A DNA stretch of 64,000 nucleotides, taken from contig MNCI01014764.1 in the NCBI GenBank assembly GCA_015680685.1, positions 35,384 through 99,383 on the forward strand, given 5' to 3'. The notes beneath the pieces were generated by a model, which worked only from the letters and a program-made list of their open reading frames with translations, was not told the origin of the DNA and ran no database searches. Below are positions 11,732 through 23,400 of this stretch, one piece after another. How positions within the stretch are numbered: the stretch's first letter is position 1; each line of letters opens with the position of its first letter. The translations under genes were made by a program, and so were the position numbers. Origin of the DNA: Gnetum montanum. Its lineage: Eukaryota > Streptophyta > Gnetopsida > Gnetales > Gnetaceae.

Positions 11732-13893
11732 ATGTCTCTCTCACAAGACTATGACAACGCAACAACTAGTAGGGCAACTCATTGGAGAACCAACAAATTA
11801 TATGATAATGAAGATGAAGTCTGGAGTACCCAATTTGATGTAGGGGTCTCCTATGAGCATCAATGCAAACAACATTGTCCCAACTCACAACTGCATAACA
11901 TACCTAGTGATGATGAACCCCTATTGGCCACTACAAGCTTAATGGAAATACAAGAGGCTATTCAAATAGCCCGTAGGCATTGTAAGGAAAGTTGTCTACC
12001 CATGCTTGATTTAAACAACTTTCCCAAGTTTTTAGGAGGCTATGATTCAGATCCACAACAACATTAACAAGCCTTCTATGATGCCTGTACATGGAACAAT
12101 ATTGATAATGGGTGGAAAAAAGTTAAGCTCTTTCCTCTAACACTTGTTGGCCAAGAAAAAGTATGGTATAGGTCATTAAAACCAAAATCAATTCGACGTT
12201 GGTCGACAATGGTAGAACTTTTCAATAAAAGATATCAAACCTATGTGAGAGTGTCTGCCTTGAGGAGACAAATCCAAGAATGGAAACAAGCACAACATGA
12301 ACCCTTGGACATGGCCTTAGAAAGATATTATGCACTATTAAACAACTGCCCAAGCCATGGGTTCTCCAAGGAAAGGCTAATGTACCATATCATAGATGGG
12401 CTCCGTAATGAAACAAGGGAGACCCTAGGGATGTACACCCAAGGTCAACTATATGAGCTACAAACCCATCAACTCCAAGAGCTTATTAAGCGGATAGCAA
12501 AAGAAGAAGGAGAAATAACTAAATGGGAGAATGTTGAAAGTTCTCAACAGGACCAAAATCTCAACTTAACAAGGGTCCATGATTATGAAGAGGGGAAATC
12601 AACTCACTTCAAGGAGGTGGAATCATCTTTGCCAATCCTACAATCACTAGATGAAATTGAGGAAAAGATTAATAAGATGATGGACTGGGTACATGAAAGA
12701 TGTGGAGAATATGCCAACATTATTAGAGGAAGAACTATGCCAAATCAAGAAATAGGACAGGACACCACACAACAATCGAAACAAAGGGTAGAAGATAATA
12801 AGAATAAGAACTCAACTACTAATTTCACATATCAATGTAACTTCTATCTATACGATCACCCCAAAGGTCAATGTCTAGTTTTGTCACATTTACATGAGCA
12901 TTGGGGAGGAATGTCACATCCAGATTTTGTACAGAAATATCAGGTTCAACCACAATGGCAAAAACCTCAGTCATGGGGAAGGCCACCGCCAACTAGACCA
13001 TACCCTTCATATGTCCCAACGCCAAATGCTTATTATGTTCAACACCCTGTTTCTCCAACAAGATTAGCATCCTCGACCTCACCTCATCGTTATCATTCTC
13101 CCAAGTACTATCCACCCATGTCCTCTCCAACAAGATCACCACCTCATGTACCTTACACTTCTCCTCAACCTCAATATTCTCATACTTCACCCCCTTCTAC
13201 CTCACTGCCAGCTATGCCAGAAGATTTTGCACCACAGAACCAACCCACAAACGTTACTTGTGCTGCTACTGTTAATAGCAATGGAGGTCCTTCACAACAT
13301 CGAAGGTTTGCCTTCTTTAGACGTGACTGTCAAAAGGGATACCACAGTTCAGAAACCACTGCATCCGCCAACTCAGCACAAATCCAACACTGTAGTGCAT
13401 CTTCCTCTTCAAACCCAACGCCTCATGNNNNNNNNNNNNNNNNNNNNNNNNNNNNNNNNNNNNNNNNNNNNNNNNNNNNNNNNNNNNNNNNNNNNNNNNN
13501 NNNNNNNNNNNNNNNNNNNNNNNNNNNNNNNNNNNNNNNNNNNNNNNNNNNNNNNNNNNNNNNNNNNNNNNNNNNNNNNNNNNNNNNNNNNNNNNNNNNN
13601 NNNNNNNNNNNNNNNNNNNNNNNNNNNNNNNNNNNNNNNNNNNNNNNNNNNNNNNNNNNNNNNNNNNNNNNNNNNNNNNNNNNNNNNNNNNNNNNNNNNN
13701 NNNNNNNNNNNNNNNNNNNNNNNNNNNNNNNNNNNNNNNNNCCAACTATGTCAACTCTAATCAAGTGTGTGAACCCCAATGGGGTAAGTATGATCAAGTC
13801 CCAATATTTCCAACATGCAAGGATCCTAACCTTCCATTTATTAATTCTAGCCATGCTCAACCATTTTGCTATGGGGGGTATCCTCCATTCTAA
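11732..13893 (+). pseudogene. Element A gag, nearly open (one stop and an assembly gap)
   Basis: From ATG 11732 the frame is open to the N run except for one TAA at 12065-12067, where a CAA is expected (QQH-stop-QAF). The capsid part includes NNFPKFLGGYDSDP near 12017, KLFPLTLVG, WYRSLKP, RRWSTMVELF and RYYALLNNCPSHGF. Lys/Glu-rich helices follow, then a zinc-knuckle remnant (C-x3-Y-x3-H-x4-C near 12837) and a Pro/Ser/Tyr-rich tail. After the gap the credible frame differs (PQWGKYDQVPIFP... to a stop at 13891-13893), so the gap size or a frameshift needs checking. It lacks the Arg/Ser-rich block seen in B and C gag. The protein would form the particle shell and package the element RNA. Confidence 0.8.
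13428..13741. other. Assembly gap (314 N) inside the A gag
   Basis: Unknown bases. The two flanks belong to the same gag but in different frames. Confidence 0.99.
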
Positions 13894-15181
13894 CAACATA
13901 GAATTAATAAATATTTTTCTATTTCTTTAATTTTTCAACTTTTTGTTTTCCAATTTTTCACCTTTTAAATTATTGTTTTATCTTTTTGTCTTGTTATCTT
14001 TTTATGAGTAATCTCATCTACGAATAAACCACTCATGTGACTCATTGGTTGAGGTGTTGTTTTATGCTATCAAGTCTCAGGTGATTATTATTTGGACAAC
14101 GAACCCACCAAATCCACCCAACCATTCTATTAATAAGAGGTTCTACTCTGGGTATGATGATATTCTTGACATCATTAAAACTTAAAGTAATTTTGTGCTT
14201 ATTATGACTAGAGTGAAAAATGATGGACTAAGAGGAAATGGCCAGGATGTGACATCAAGGGAAGTTGTGGATTCTTTTTGCTGACATCTGTAGGTGTTAT
14301 CATCCAACTTGGTTGTACTAAGATCCTTGAAGATCTAATGAAAAATGGAAGTAAGAGTATTAAAGGCACCCAATAAAAAAACAAAAAAATAGAGGGAGAA
14401 GAGAGGGAGAAGAGAGTGTGCCAAAGCAACCAAACAAAAAGTATGCCGCAAAGAAATTCCAAGTCACTCCTCCCTTGCACAAAATGCCAAGTGATCATAC
14501 GCCTTGTTGTCATGGTGCTCTTATGGTTGTCCATCATTGGATGACACAATGCGATGTCACTGATCAGAGGAATGGACTTGGTCTTGATTTTGGAGCGACG
14601 GGCTAATGACACATTAATGATGCCCTACACTCAAGAATTCATTGTGCCCTAAGTCAGTTACCTCACATCCCAATCTTTGCAATCCCTTCTCCAATTTGTC
14701 TCATCTCGTTGTCCCTGTAATTATGACTTATGTCTTGTATAGCATTGAATTCATATCTCATCACGGTGGTATTAACATGTGTGTGTTTTATTGCATCGGC
14801 ATAGATTACATTTAACCCTTCTAGTGCCTACAAACATTTTAAGGTGTGGTTATGCAAGGGCATTATAGGTTGGAACCTGCTTTGGGGAGGATCCACTTGC
14901 ATGACTTTTGTAATTTGTACTTGTTACACACCACTACATCATTTTATACCCTCCAAGTACTTAATTGCCAAATCTATTCTTTTCTTTATCATCATTTTAT
15001 CAAACGTTCTTCAAAACCAGGTCTAACATTAAGCTTTTAGTGCAACTTCCTTGAAAAATTTCTAACTATAAAATCACACTAAGTAAAGAATTCAACATTT
15101 ATTAAAGGCAATGAGTAAGGTATGAAATCATTAAAATTTTTTCAATAACCTTACTAACAATTGATCTTTGTGTGATTATAG
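13894..15181 (+). other. Element A 3' non-coding region with two conserved blocks
   Basis: No coding. Block 1 (about 14240-14370: GTGACATCAAGGGAAGTTG ... AAAAATGGAAGTAAGA) matches F at 59295-59405 and, in part, B at 26070. Block 2 (14813-14903, with CCTGCTTTGGGGAGGATCC) matches F at 59951-60045, B at 26750-26840 and C at 31833-31905. Ends in GTGTGATTATAG just before an ATG at 15182, a splice-acceptor-like layout. Confidence 0.65.
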
Positions 15182-15619
15182 ATGACCCTAAAAAGAGGAC
15201 AATAAGGAGGACCTTCTCAAGGTGCAATTAAACACCCAAGGGGAGGCAAAAGCCAAGGATCTCATGTAGAACGTATAGAGAAAGATGCACAATCATTCAA
15301 CATCCATCAGGGACCTCCTGTCACTGCACAAGCTGGCCAAGAAAAAGGTGGAGAGGCCGGGGCCCAAGCCTATGAAGAGAAATGATGGCTATCTATGGCA
15401 TGGCATGTCAAGGCCAATCAAGTATTCTAGTAGCTGTCGTGTCCATGGGAAATGCCAACTTCATCAAACATTGGAACATCAACATGGATGGCTCATAATC
15501 CTCATATAGAAGAGGAGAAATGTCAAGTGCTTCTTGAATGGTATCAATCTCAGAAGCCTGATGCATAGGACAAAGGAAAGACACCCATGGAGGAGCCACC
15601 ACTATCGGGAATCCCATGA
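15182..15619 (+). pseudogene. Element A third-ORF remnant (env position)
   Basis: ATG 15182 starts M-T-L-K-R-G-Q-stop-GGPSQGA, similar to the D start at 36152 (MAPKRRQQEGPAQGA). The last part, GKTPMEEPPLSGIP near 15570-15615, matches D (GKTPMEES). Several stops, and the central region kept in H and D is missing. Lies where Athila elements carry an env-like ORF. Function unknown; dead here. Confidence 0.55.
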
Positions 15620-15758
15620 GTTCCACAAGTTTTGTCTTTTGTGTTTGTGTCCAAATTTTGTTTAATTCTCCACTATGGCATGAATTAAATTCTAGTCAGT
15701 CAATAATCCCATACCTATCCACTGTGTATTCAATTGAGCTTGTTCCTCACTTTCTTTG

Positions 15759-15793
15759 ACTTGAGGACGAGTTGTTATTCAGTCGTGGGGATA
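15759..15793 (+). other. Stem-loop plus polypurine tract before A 3' LTR
   Basis: ACTTGAGGACGAGT (15759-15772) can pair as a five-base stem with an AGGA loop and one G-T wobble. After 21 bases, ending in the purine-rich CGTGGGGATA, the LTR starts at 15794. Elements B, C, D and H have the same arrangement. Confidence 0.6.
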
Positions 15794-16704
15794 TGATGAA
15801 GAACTAAGTAGTCGATGCATTAACTAGGTCACATATATGGGGCCCCGTATACACAGCCGCGTCAACATGGCCCTGTTGACACATCCCTCCATACGTCGAC
15901 GTGGCCCCGTTTACGCAGAGCCTATTTTAGCCTATAAATAAGTGGCCCTCCACCACACCTAGGTACCTTTTAGTTAGTTGTAGCAAAGCTCTTGCAGTTT
16001 TTTCCTGCATGAGATAGAATATTTTCCAAGTGCCTACAGTAGGTGTAAGAAAAGTAATCGGCTCTTTATTCGAGCGTTGATGTATCTGAGCCCATTGGCG
16101 TGATGGAAATAAAGAAAAACTATTCAAGCATTCCTTGTAGCATTTGAAATTAGCTATTTTATGCATTCAGTAGTTTAATATGTTTATGCTTTGTTAATTG
16201 CTTTGATAACTACTTAAGTTTCTATTATTATTATTTCAATCGCTATCACTCATTCGTAGTTCATAAAGGCCATAAGTACGACCATTTCGAACGTAAATCA
16301 AACACTTGGTAAACCCAATGATGCTTAACATCTAGTAACCCAGAAGTGTTAGGATATTCTCAGAACATGCTCGGAAGATGGGACCGGATACTTATGTTAG
16401 GAGTAGTTAAGATTTAGGTTAATATAATCTTAGATTTATTAATATTCTTGCCTTACTTTCCAAGATCATTAGCTGCCAAAAGGTAAGTAAAAAGCTATAA
16501 AAATCATTAGCCTTAGTCTCACTTAACCATCGTAAACAGAACTTCACAAGTGAGATTAGGAGGACAATGACCATTCTAACCCACAGTTTCACTGGTTAGA
16601 GTCTAGTGTATGTTAAGTGCTTACAGTCTATGGAATTCGACCGAGTCGCGTGTGAACGCCTGTGATTCATATGGTTGGGCATAGGGGTACCTAGCTGCTC
16701 ATTA
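15794..16704 (+). repeat. 3' LTR of A
   Basis: Copy of 10711-11589 with scattered substitutions and indels. TATAAATA at 15933-15940. Ends CTGCTCATTA, one change from TCATCA. Followed by the TSD CTTAC (16705-16709). Confidence 0.9.
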
Positions 16705-16709
16705 CTTAC
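16705..16709. repeat. Right target-site duplication of A (CTTAC)
   Basis: Matches 10706-10710. Confidence 0.9.
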
Positions 16710-17442
16710 CATACATAAACACCTAGACATAACAACCAATCTATCAACAATTAGGCAAAAAAATTCCAACCAAATTTATGGCCAAAACCTTATAAAAACT
16801 AAGCTCAAACACAATGAAAGGGTTCCATATTTTTAAAAATTCCACCACTTGCCTACACAAAGATTTTGAAGTAATTTTCAGTGTGGACTTCATAACCATA
16901 GTAGTCATTTTTATCCCCCTAAGATTGTGTGTGGTCCGACACCAACACTAAGCAACCTAGGCATAGAGACTCCCAACGTGGCTCTTCTTAGCAGCCTAAA
17001 ACCCCCACATATCTCACCCCCTGCACCACCAACACTACAGATTTGGTGAGGATTGCAACAAGGTTCACATTTTCAAGAGTTATGGAGCATCCTAATTGTG
17101 GAGCTACAGATTCTAAGCACCCATAGAAGTGAACCCCCTTGGCATCCTCAGGCATCCCTTGTACACATTTATGGACCCCCCTTTATTTTATAATAAATTT
17201 TAAAGTTCAATTTTGCTATATAAGTTGAATTTATTTTCTGTATTTCTGTGCATTTATTTTCTCATATCTGCATTACATTTTTATTTTTCTACCACCATTT
17301 ACATTTTCCAAGTCCTTAGGTGACCTATTAAACTATCCAAGGCACCTTGGATCTTATTTTTTAGAGGCCCTTGGGATCCAAGGTTAAAGTTGTTTCGCTG
17401 GAATTTTTTGTTTTCTAGCAATGAAGATTTCCAATCATTACA
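16710..17442 (+). repeat. 3' LTR of G, right part
   Basis: Continues the G LTR from CATACATAAACACC and matches about 971-1703. Ends CATTACA, followed by ACAAC (17443-17447). Confidence 0.8.
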
Positions 17443-17895
17443 ACAACATCATCCTTAAAAACTTGTATATACATACACAACCCCTTAGTAATTTTTTCAC
17501 ATTTCATTCAAATGAGAGGGGAGTTTTTGCTATTTCCAAAGCCCATAGACTTCAAAGAGCCATACTTATAATTTGTAAGCTTGATTTGAAAAATTCAAAA
17601 ACCTTTGAGCTCCCAAAGCTAAGCTCTTTATTATGGGGAATCATAGGGGTGAATTTCAAAAAATTTTATAACACCTAATTTTAAGCTTGCTAAGGTAATT
17701 TATAATAAACATAATAAAATTTAACTAACAATCTAATAAATTAGTTACCTTAGAGCCCACAGAACAATATTTCTTATTCATATTATGTCATTGATGCCAT
17801 AGTTTTCTAAGTTTTGATTAGATCCAAAGGATCGAAAGGGTCAAATTCATCATAAATAATGAGAGATATTAATGATTGATCCTTGGTAATTATAG
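17443..17895. other. Element H non-coding region upstream of its third ORF
   Basis: Starts with the right TSD of G (ACAAC, 17443-17447). The rest is AT-rich and non-coding apart from a short Lys/Leu-rich frame at 17421-17678. It ends in GGTAATTATAG|ATG, the same acceptor-like junction as in A and D. Confidence 0.45.
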
Positions 17896-19877
17896 ATGAC
17901 ATCCAAACAAGTTTCTAAAGAAGGTGGACCCTCATAACCTAAGGAAAAGACACATGAGGAAAACATGGAAGATGTAGAGAATATGGAAGAGGTAGATGAC
18001 ATGGAAGAAACCAACCAAAATAATTACAAGCAAGCAGGTAAGAAGAGCAATCAGTACATCAACCCACACAGTAATCAGGATAAGGAAAAAATTTGGTACC
18101 ACTTGATTTAGGAGCAAGAAGACAAATCACATGATCTAATGCATGTGTTGAGGCCATTAATAATAAATCTCTCATGGTTGATGTAATTTTTGAATTCAAA
18201 TTCAATCCATTGTTTAAGTTTACACCACAGGAGGTATGTGAGTAATTGCAAGCTTCTCCGTTTTGGCTAATGCTCTCAACCAACAAAGAATAATACCTTG
18301 GGAAAATGTACTCATTTTGGCACAATAGACAAGCAGAATCTACAATAAAAATCAAGTAACACTATCATATCTTGTAGAGGCCATTATTGTAGCATTGGAA
18401 TAAAACTAGTTGTGATCTCTACTCATTCTAATCTCAACACAACAAACTTGTGATGGGAAAGAGCATATGAAGATATAGACAAGAAGTTTGAGTTCTATAT
18501 TTGGCTAAAAATATTTACTTTAAGATAAGAATATGTCACATCTATCCCATTAAGTGCTACATAGTATTTAAACCTATGCTACATAAGAAGATGCAATCCT
18601 AATTGGGAAGTATCCAAGAAAAAATAACTTATCTCCTTTTCTTGAATATTGACAGAACATTTGAAAAGAATAATTTGAGCAAGCCAAAACTTCCACTCCC
18701 TTGCATCATTAAGAAGCTTTGCAAGCAATCTAGAATACTGGAATACACCAATCATGTGATAAGAAGAACCTTAAATGCATCATATTTAGAAATGATCAAG
18801 CTTGTACCAACAAAGCATGATCAAGTAGCAGCACCTCCTAGCACATAATTTCCACAAAGTACATCTATGGTAAAAAAGGATGATGCAAGATTAAGTACTC
18901 ATGCTTCTACAGAAAACCCTAAGGTCTATCAATAAGCCATGAACCATTTATAGAAAATATTACAAGTTGTGAGCTAGATAACTAAAAACTTTCAATAATT
19001 ATTAAGAATCAAAAGGAATGAACCTAAAGTCTCTAAGGACTTGGTATTAGGTAGGATTTTGGTGCAATCCAAAAGGGATGACTAAATAGCTCAAATCTAT
19101 AAAAATGCCACTACATTTTAGGTCATCCTTACATCTCATGATGGGGCTACAATCCTAATCATGCTTGATGAATGCCAAGAGGAAGCTACCAAAATATGTT
19201 GCTAATTATATAAGCACTACTTTGAATGTTCCTATGATACCCATTCTAAATTTCACTAGTACACAAAACATTCAAGAGTCTATATTAGTATTGGAGAAGT
19301 AGGGAAAGTAATGAGGTTAGAAAACCATGAAGATTTCTAGGTCAACTACTTCAAATAGACCATATGATGCAAGACATGATAGTCCAATCTAAATTGATCT
19401 CAACTAAAGAAAACATGATTGCAAAAACTAGATTTCAAAATGCAAAAGGTAAAGTGCAAAGGTTACAAGATAAGATCACCCAACTTCATGTCCAAGTTCA
19501 TGATCCCACCATGTTCATTGTGTTGCAATCACTTGAACAGTTAAGAATTGAGATCTTGATCATTTGAGGAGCAAACAATATTAATTGAAACTTGAAAGGA
19601 AGAAGGCCACATGTGATGCATCTAAAGCTAAAGCAAAAATCTAGGACCACTGAAATACCATCCTAATGTTGGAATCAGAAAATAAGGGCTTGACAATAGA
19701 AAACCAAAGGTTGACATAGGTAGCAAAGCAAAAAGAATAGTTGAAAAATTAGCTAGGTAAACTTCATGAATAATTTGTGAAAGAAAATGTAGATATTAAA
19801 AGGTTAGCATGGGAAAATAAGAATCTAACCATGGCAAAGGTCCATACATCATAGCAAAGGTCTACAATTAAGATTGG
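17896..19877 (+). pseudogene. Element H third ORF (Athila env-position protein), split by B
   Basis: ATG 17896 opens a broken frame that can be followed for about 2 kb through stops and shifts. Near 18290-18325 it reads YLGKMYSFWHN, matching D (YLGEMYQFWHN near 36347). Near 18690-18720 it reads LPLPCIIKKLCKQ, which resembles the segment of the large family called putative plant transposon protein / Athila env-like ORF. From 19364 to 19870 it is Lys/Glu/Gln-rich with heptad spacing, probably a C-terminal coiled coil. Element B interrupts it at 19877, and the tail resumes at 28464. Family assignment is from motif memory only. The biochemical role of this family is not known. Confidence 0.55.
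19873..19877. repeat. Left target-site duplication of B (ATTGG)
   Basis: Identical to 28464-28468. Confidence 0.9.
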
Positions 19878-20812
19878 TGATGAGAGCGGTTACTCTAGTG
19901 GTTTATTCTAATTATTAGAACAGTAGTTTCTCTAAAATTAGAGTGGCAATTTCTCTAAAATTAGAGGGAAAATTTCTCTAAAATTAGAATGGTAGTTTCT
20001 CTAAAATTATAATGGCAGTTTTTGTAATTATTAGAGTAGTTGCTCCCAAGCCTATAAATACAGTGCTCAGGTGCACAATTTAGGAGAGGAAGTCTTGGAA
20101 GGAAGTCTTAGAAGAAAGTCTTTCAAGGGAAGTCTTTTAGAAGTCTTTTAGGAGTCAAGTTAGAGTATTTTCCAAGTGCCCATAGTAGGAGGTCTAAGTG
20201 TGGATGGATCTTTATTCGAGCTTTGTGTACCTGAGCACACCTTGTGTACAGCAATAAAGATGAGCTCTTGGATTCATCCTTGCAGCACTCGAGATTTATT
20301 TTCTTGCTTATTTCTTTTATTTTATTTTCTTCTATATTTATTTTATTTTATTTTATGCACTTTAAATTTCTATTATTAGCACACATAGTACGATCACTTT
20401 GAGCATGCGTGTAACACTTGGTAACCTAGTGACAATTAGCGTTTGGTAATCCCAATGGTGTTGTGCTAGTTCAGGATATGTACGGCAAGTGAGAATGGAT
20501 ACTGGTGTTAGGATTAGTTAAAGCCTAGTTAATCAGTAGTTAAGTTAAATTAGTCACTTAGTTATCTCTCTCTCTCTCTCCTCCCTTATTAGCAGTAGGA
20601 CATAAAAACATAAAAGCTATAAAAATCATATGCCTCAAACTTACTTAACCATACAATCATGACATACAAGTAAGTTTGGAAAGACAATGATCAACCAATC
20701 CATCCTTGTTCCACAAAGGTGCATTGGCACTTAGTCCTTGGAATTTAACTGGATCGTGCATGAAATGCTTGTATTCATATGGTTGAGCATAGGGGTACCT
20801 CGCCACTCATCA
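19878..20812 (+). repeat. 5' LTR of B
   Basis: Starts TGATGAGAG and ends CCACTCATCA. TATAAATA at 20053-20060. CTTTATTCGAGC near 20209 and CAATAAAGATGAGC near 20250 mark R with its polyadenylation signal. A (TC)n run at 20565-20582 is longer than in the 3' LTR and explains part of the length difference. Confidence 0.93.
19900..20040 (+). repeat. U3 array of palindromic 22-base units in B
   Basis: Four to five tandem copies of a unit of about 22 bases containing CTCTAAAATTAGAG, an inverted repeat of CTCTAA. They are flanked by TCTAATTATTAGA palindromes and lie just upstream of the TATA box. The 3' LTR has the same array at about 27600-27720 with fewer units. Probably a promoter or enhancer array. 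Confidence 0.8.
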
Positions 20813-20831
20813 TTGGCACCATTGTCGAGGA
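20813..20831 (+). other. Primer binding site of B (tRNA-Asp-like)
   Basis: TTGGCACCATTGTCGAGGA follows the LTR directly. Compare TGGCGCCGTTGCCGGGGA, the Athila-type tRNA-Asp site. Confidence 0.7.
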
Positions 20832-20948
20832 CTTAGTTGTTTGTACACTAACTAGAACATAGGAAATCATTCACATCATTGGAACGAACCCTTAGGGTTG
20901 ATTGAGAAAATAATAAACAAGAGTACATTGCCCACTAAATAGACAAAT

Positions 20949-23400
20949 ATGTCTTCTTCTTCGTAAGAAAGCGCCTCACCACCTAGGTTTGAAATAGGAA
21001 ATAGTCAACGACGTAATACATATGACATTGATCTACCAGTCCCTCAACAAGTTCGAGTGGTATATATTTATCCTGATGAGTATACACCATACTTCAACTT
21101 TATCCTTCATCAAGATGAACAACTACATTGACAAGACTTAGAAGGTAACATAGTGTTACCTCTCGATCGTTTAGTCCCAATCAAGCTTCTTTGTGCTTTC
21201 ACACGAATTTGCATGCTGCACTTACATGCAGAATACATTGTGCAAGACCATGACTCAAAAGAATATCATCCCATAGAGGCACAATGTCAAAGGGACTTGA
21301 AATAGGAGAGACATCATAAGTCTTTAAAGGGTAAGTGGTCCTAGGATGCCCCACATGTCTTAAGAAAAAATAAGGGTGGTGAACCTACCTCAGGCAGTCA
21401 GCCACACAATGATGTTCCTTCCCTTGACTTTGGCCAAGGGGTTGTGTATCAAAACCTTCATTCCACTATTCATAACCCAAGTTCTAATACCCATAGCTAC
21501 AAAGGGTCCAAAAAAAGGACACGAACTCATGATAAAGGTGAACATTCTGATCGCAATCACGATTGGGGCCGAGACTGCAAAAGAGAAGGTTGTAGATATC
21601 ATCATGGTAACGGTTCTCCTTCTTCTTCACCTTCATCATCTCCTACACCCTCTCCTTCAATATCCAAATGTAGTCATAAATAAAAAGACCATGGAGATAA
21701 AGGTACACAAAGTGGAAGTCATAGATGATATAGCCAGGAAAGGGGATGAGGGCACTCTAGAGAGTCACAACATAGAAGAAGGGAGAGTAGGGAACAACGT
21801 ATGCATCATAGAAACCATGGATGAGATGATCACGATGAAACCCTACTCGCTACTCGAAGTATGTTAGACATAACTGAGGCTTTTTAAATTCCAACAAGGC
21901 ACCAGAAAGATAGTAGGATCAAGAGCTAAGATATGAACAATATCCCAAAATTTGAAGGGGGATACAACATTGATCCTCATAATCATTTACAAGCATTCCA
22001 TGATGCGTGTGCCTTACAAAATATAGAGAACGAATGGAAAAAACTTAAGTTGTTTCCATGGACACTAGTTAAAGAAGCAGAAAGTTTGTATCAGTCTTTA
22101 GAACCAGAATCCATTCATAGGTGGAGTACTATGTTAGAACTATTTAATGACAAGTACCAAACGTACTCCCAAGTGTCTAACTTGCGAGGTAAATCCAAGG
22201 CTAAAAACAAGGAGGACATGAACCCTTGGATGCTGCCATGGTCTAATATTATGCATTGTTACATCATTGTCTTGGCCATGGTTATTTGTAAAGGGATCAA
22301 CTATGTCATCTCGTGGATGGGCTTAGGCATGAAACGAGAAGAACCCTTGGAACATATGCCCAAGGGAGTCTATCAGAGCTTAGGTCCCATCAAATTCAAA
22401 TACTATTGCAGCAAGTTGCTAAGGAAGAAGGTGAGCTACAGAAGAGAGAAAGTGCAAAAGAGTATAACTGAGATCCTTCCCTTTGAAAGAGGGGAGTAAT
22501 ATTTTGTGAGGATGAAGAAGAGTCACCACTCAAAGAGATGGTGAATAGGAAAACTTTGCCTATCTAAAGGATGACATCAAAAGTTTCGGCAAAGTTAGAA
22601 CAAATGTGGGATTCCCTAGACAATAGATTTCAAAATATTCTTAAAATAGTAGAGGAGTCTAGAGAGCAAGGTAGTGAGAAAAGAAAAAAGAAAGAGGCTG
22701 AACATGCACGTAGCAAGGGTAAGGGCAAATTTGCCATCATTGAAGAGGTTGTGGATTTGGAAACAGAAAATGATAGTGGATGTGAGATATGCCAATATGA
22801 CCATCTTAAGGGATGTTGCCCTATAATCTCACATCTATAGGAGTTTGGGGTGTATACACTCAACCCATGATTAAACAAAAGGCAAACACTCTGAAGGTTA
22901 CCTTATCCCCAAGGTAACCTAAGACAATTTCACCAACCCTTAACGTATTATCCAAGTGGAACTCCACCACAATTGATTGAACAATATCAATAGTGGTAGC
23001 ACCCACAATCATGGGGAATGCCACCACCAAGGCAATAGTATCCTTACCGGTAACCTAACCTGTATGGATATTATGTGCAGCAGCCAATCTCCCCATGTGA
23101 CTTTATTGGTCACATCACTCCTCAACCTCACTACCAAGCCTACAAGTATTATGGGACTTCCTCTTCTAGAGACAATATTTTGCAAGCATATCATCCTTCT
23201 CACTTGGCCACATCTCTTCCACCAATAGCTCCACTACTACTTGCTCCAACTATGCAAGGTGAAATCCCTACCCAGCTGCAGCAACGTAATGCCACAAGGG
23301 CTATTAACTCTCAACCTACTATTGGTTCCAACAACCACAGGAAGAAAAGACCTTTTTTTAGAACCAACAGACCAACCAAGCCCTTACAATCATAAGTAGC
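20949..23400 (+). pseudogene. Element B gag with an Arg/Ser-rich block
   Basis: ATG 20949 (M-S-S-S-S-stop). The N-terminal part includes DLEGNIVLPLDR near 21140, shared with C and F. Around 21500-21680 is a block rich in Arg, Asp, His and Ser (HSDRNHDWGRDC..., SPSSSPSSSPTPSPS), continuing as RRRESREQ near 21770. The capsid part begins NNIPKFEGGYNIDP (21936). A frameshift near 22190 moves the rest to the frame also used by pol. There a coiled segment (22571-22720), a knuckle C-x2-C-x3-H-x3-C-C (22780-22815) and a Pro/Tyr-rich tail ending near 23395 follow. Several stops; not functional. Confidence 0.75.

Larger units (their letters stand above)
10711..16704 (+). mobile_element. Element A: gag-only LTR retrotransposon (TR-GAG-like), inserted in the 3' LTR of G
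   Basis: Direct repeats at 10711-11589 and 15794-16704 flank a tRNA-Asp-like primer site, one long gag frame and a long 3' non-coding region. The unit is bounded by CTTAC on both sides. There is no protease, reverse transcriptase, RNase H or integrase, and no room for them even with the 314-base run of N. Shared LTR ends, primer site, gag and 3' blocks tie it to the Athila-like elements B, C and F. It probably depends on such relatives for enzymes. Confidence 0.88.
323..17442 (+). mobile_element. Element G: Tat-like Ty3/gypsy LTR retrotransposon, split by element A
   Basis: Two copies of a roughly 1.4 kb repeat begin TGAAAAACC at 323 and TGAAACACC at 10033. The second is interrupted at 10710 by element A, resumes at 16710 and ends ...CATTACA at 17442. 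The five bases ACAAC occur on both outer sides (318-322 and 17443-17447), as expected for integrase-made target-site duplications. Between the LTRs lie a PBS-like site, a gag with a Ty3/gypsy capsid region and an aspartic protease. No reverse transcriptase or integrase was recognised, so G is either non-autonomous or has lost or degraded its pol. Tat-lineage placement rests on the gag/protease style and primer site and is only moderately sure. Confidence 0.8.

Noticed and set aside
12993-13190. Minus ORF opposite the A gag tail
   Set aside because: Antisense shadow of the Pro/Ser/Tyr-rich gag tail.
13146-13899. Open frames running through the N block
   Set aside because: They are open only because unknown bases cannot give stops.
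19900-20040. Regularly spaced palindromic repeats, superficially like a CRISPR array
   Set aside because: Units are head-to-tail without unique spacers, lie upstream of a TATA box inside an LTR and recur in the other LTR; the genome is a plant nucleus.
21376-21867. Long plus frame rich in Leu/Ile/Val in B, and its minus-strand counterpart in C (40829-41215)
   Set aside because: Shadow frames of the Arg/Ser-rich gag block. Both elements show the SR-like text in the true gag frame, linked to the capsid.
22190-22499. Continuation of the B gag in the frame that is open to 22499
   Set aside because: The homologous text (DGLRHETRRTLGTYAQG and so on) is in another frame, so a frameshift near 22190 is the better reading.
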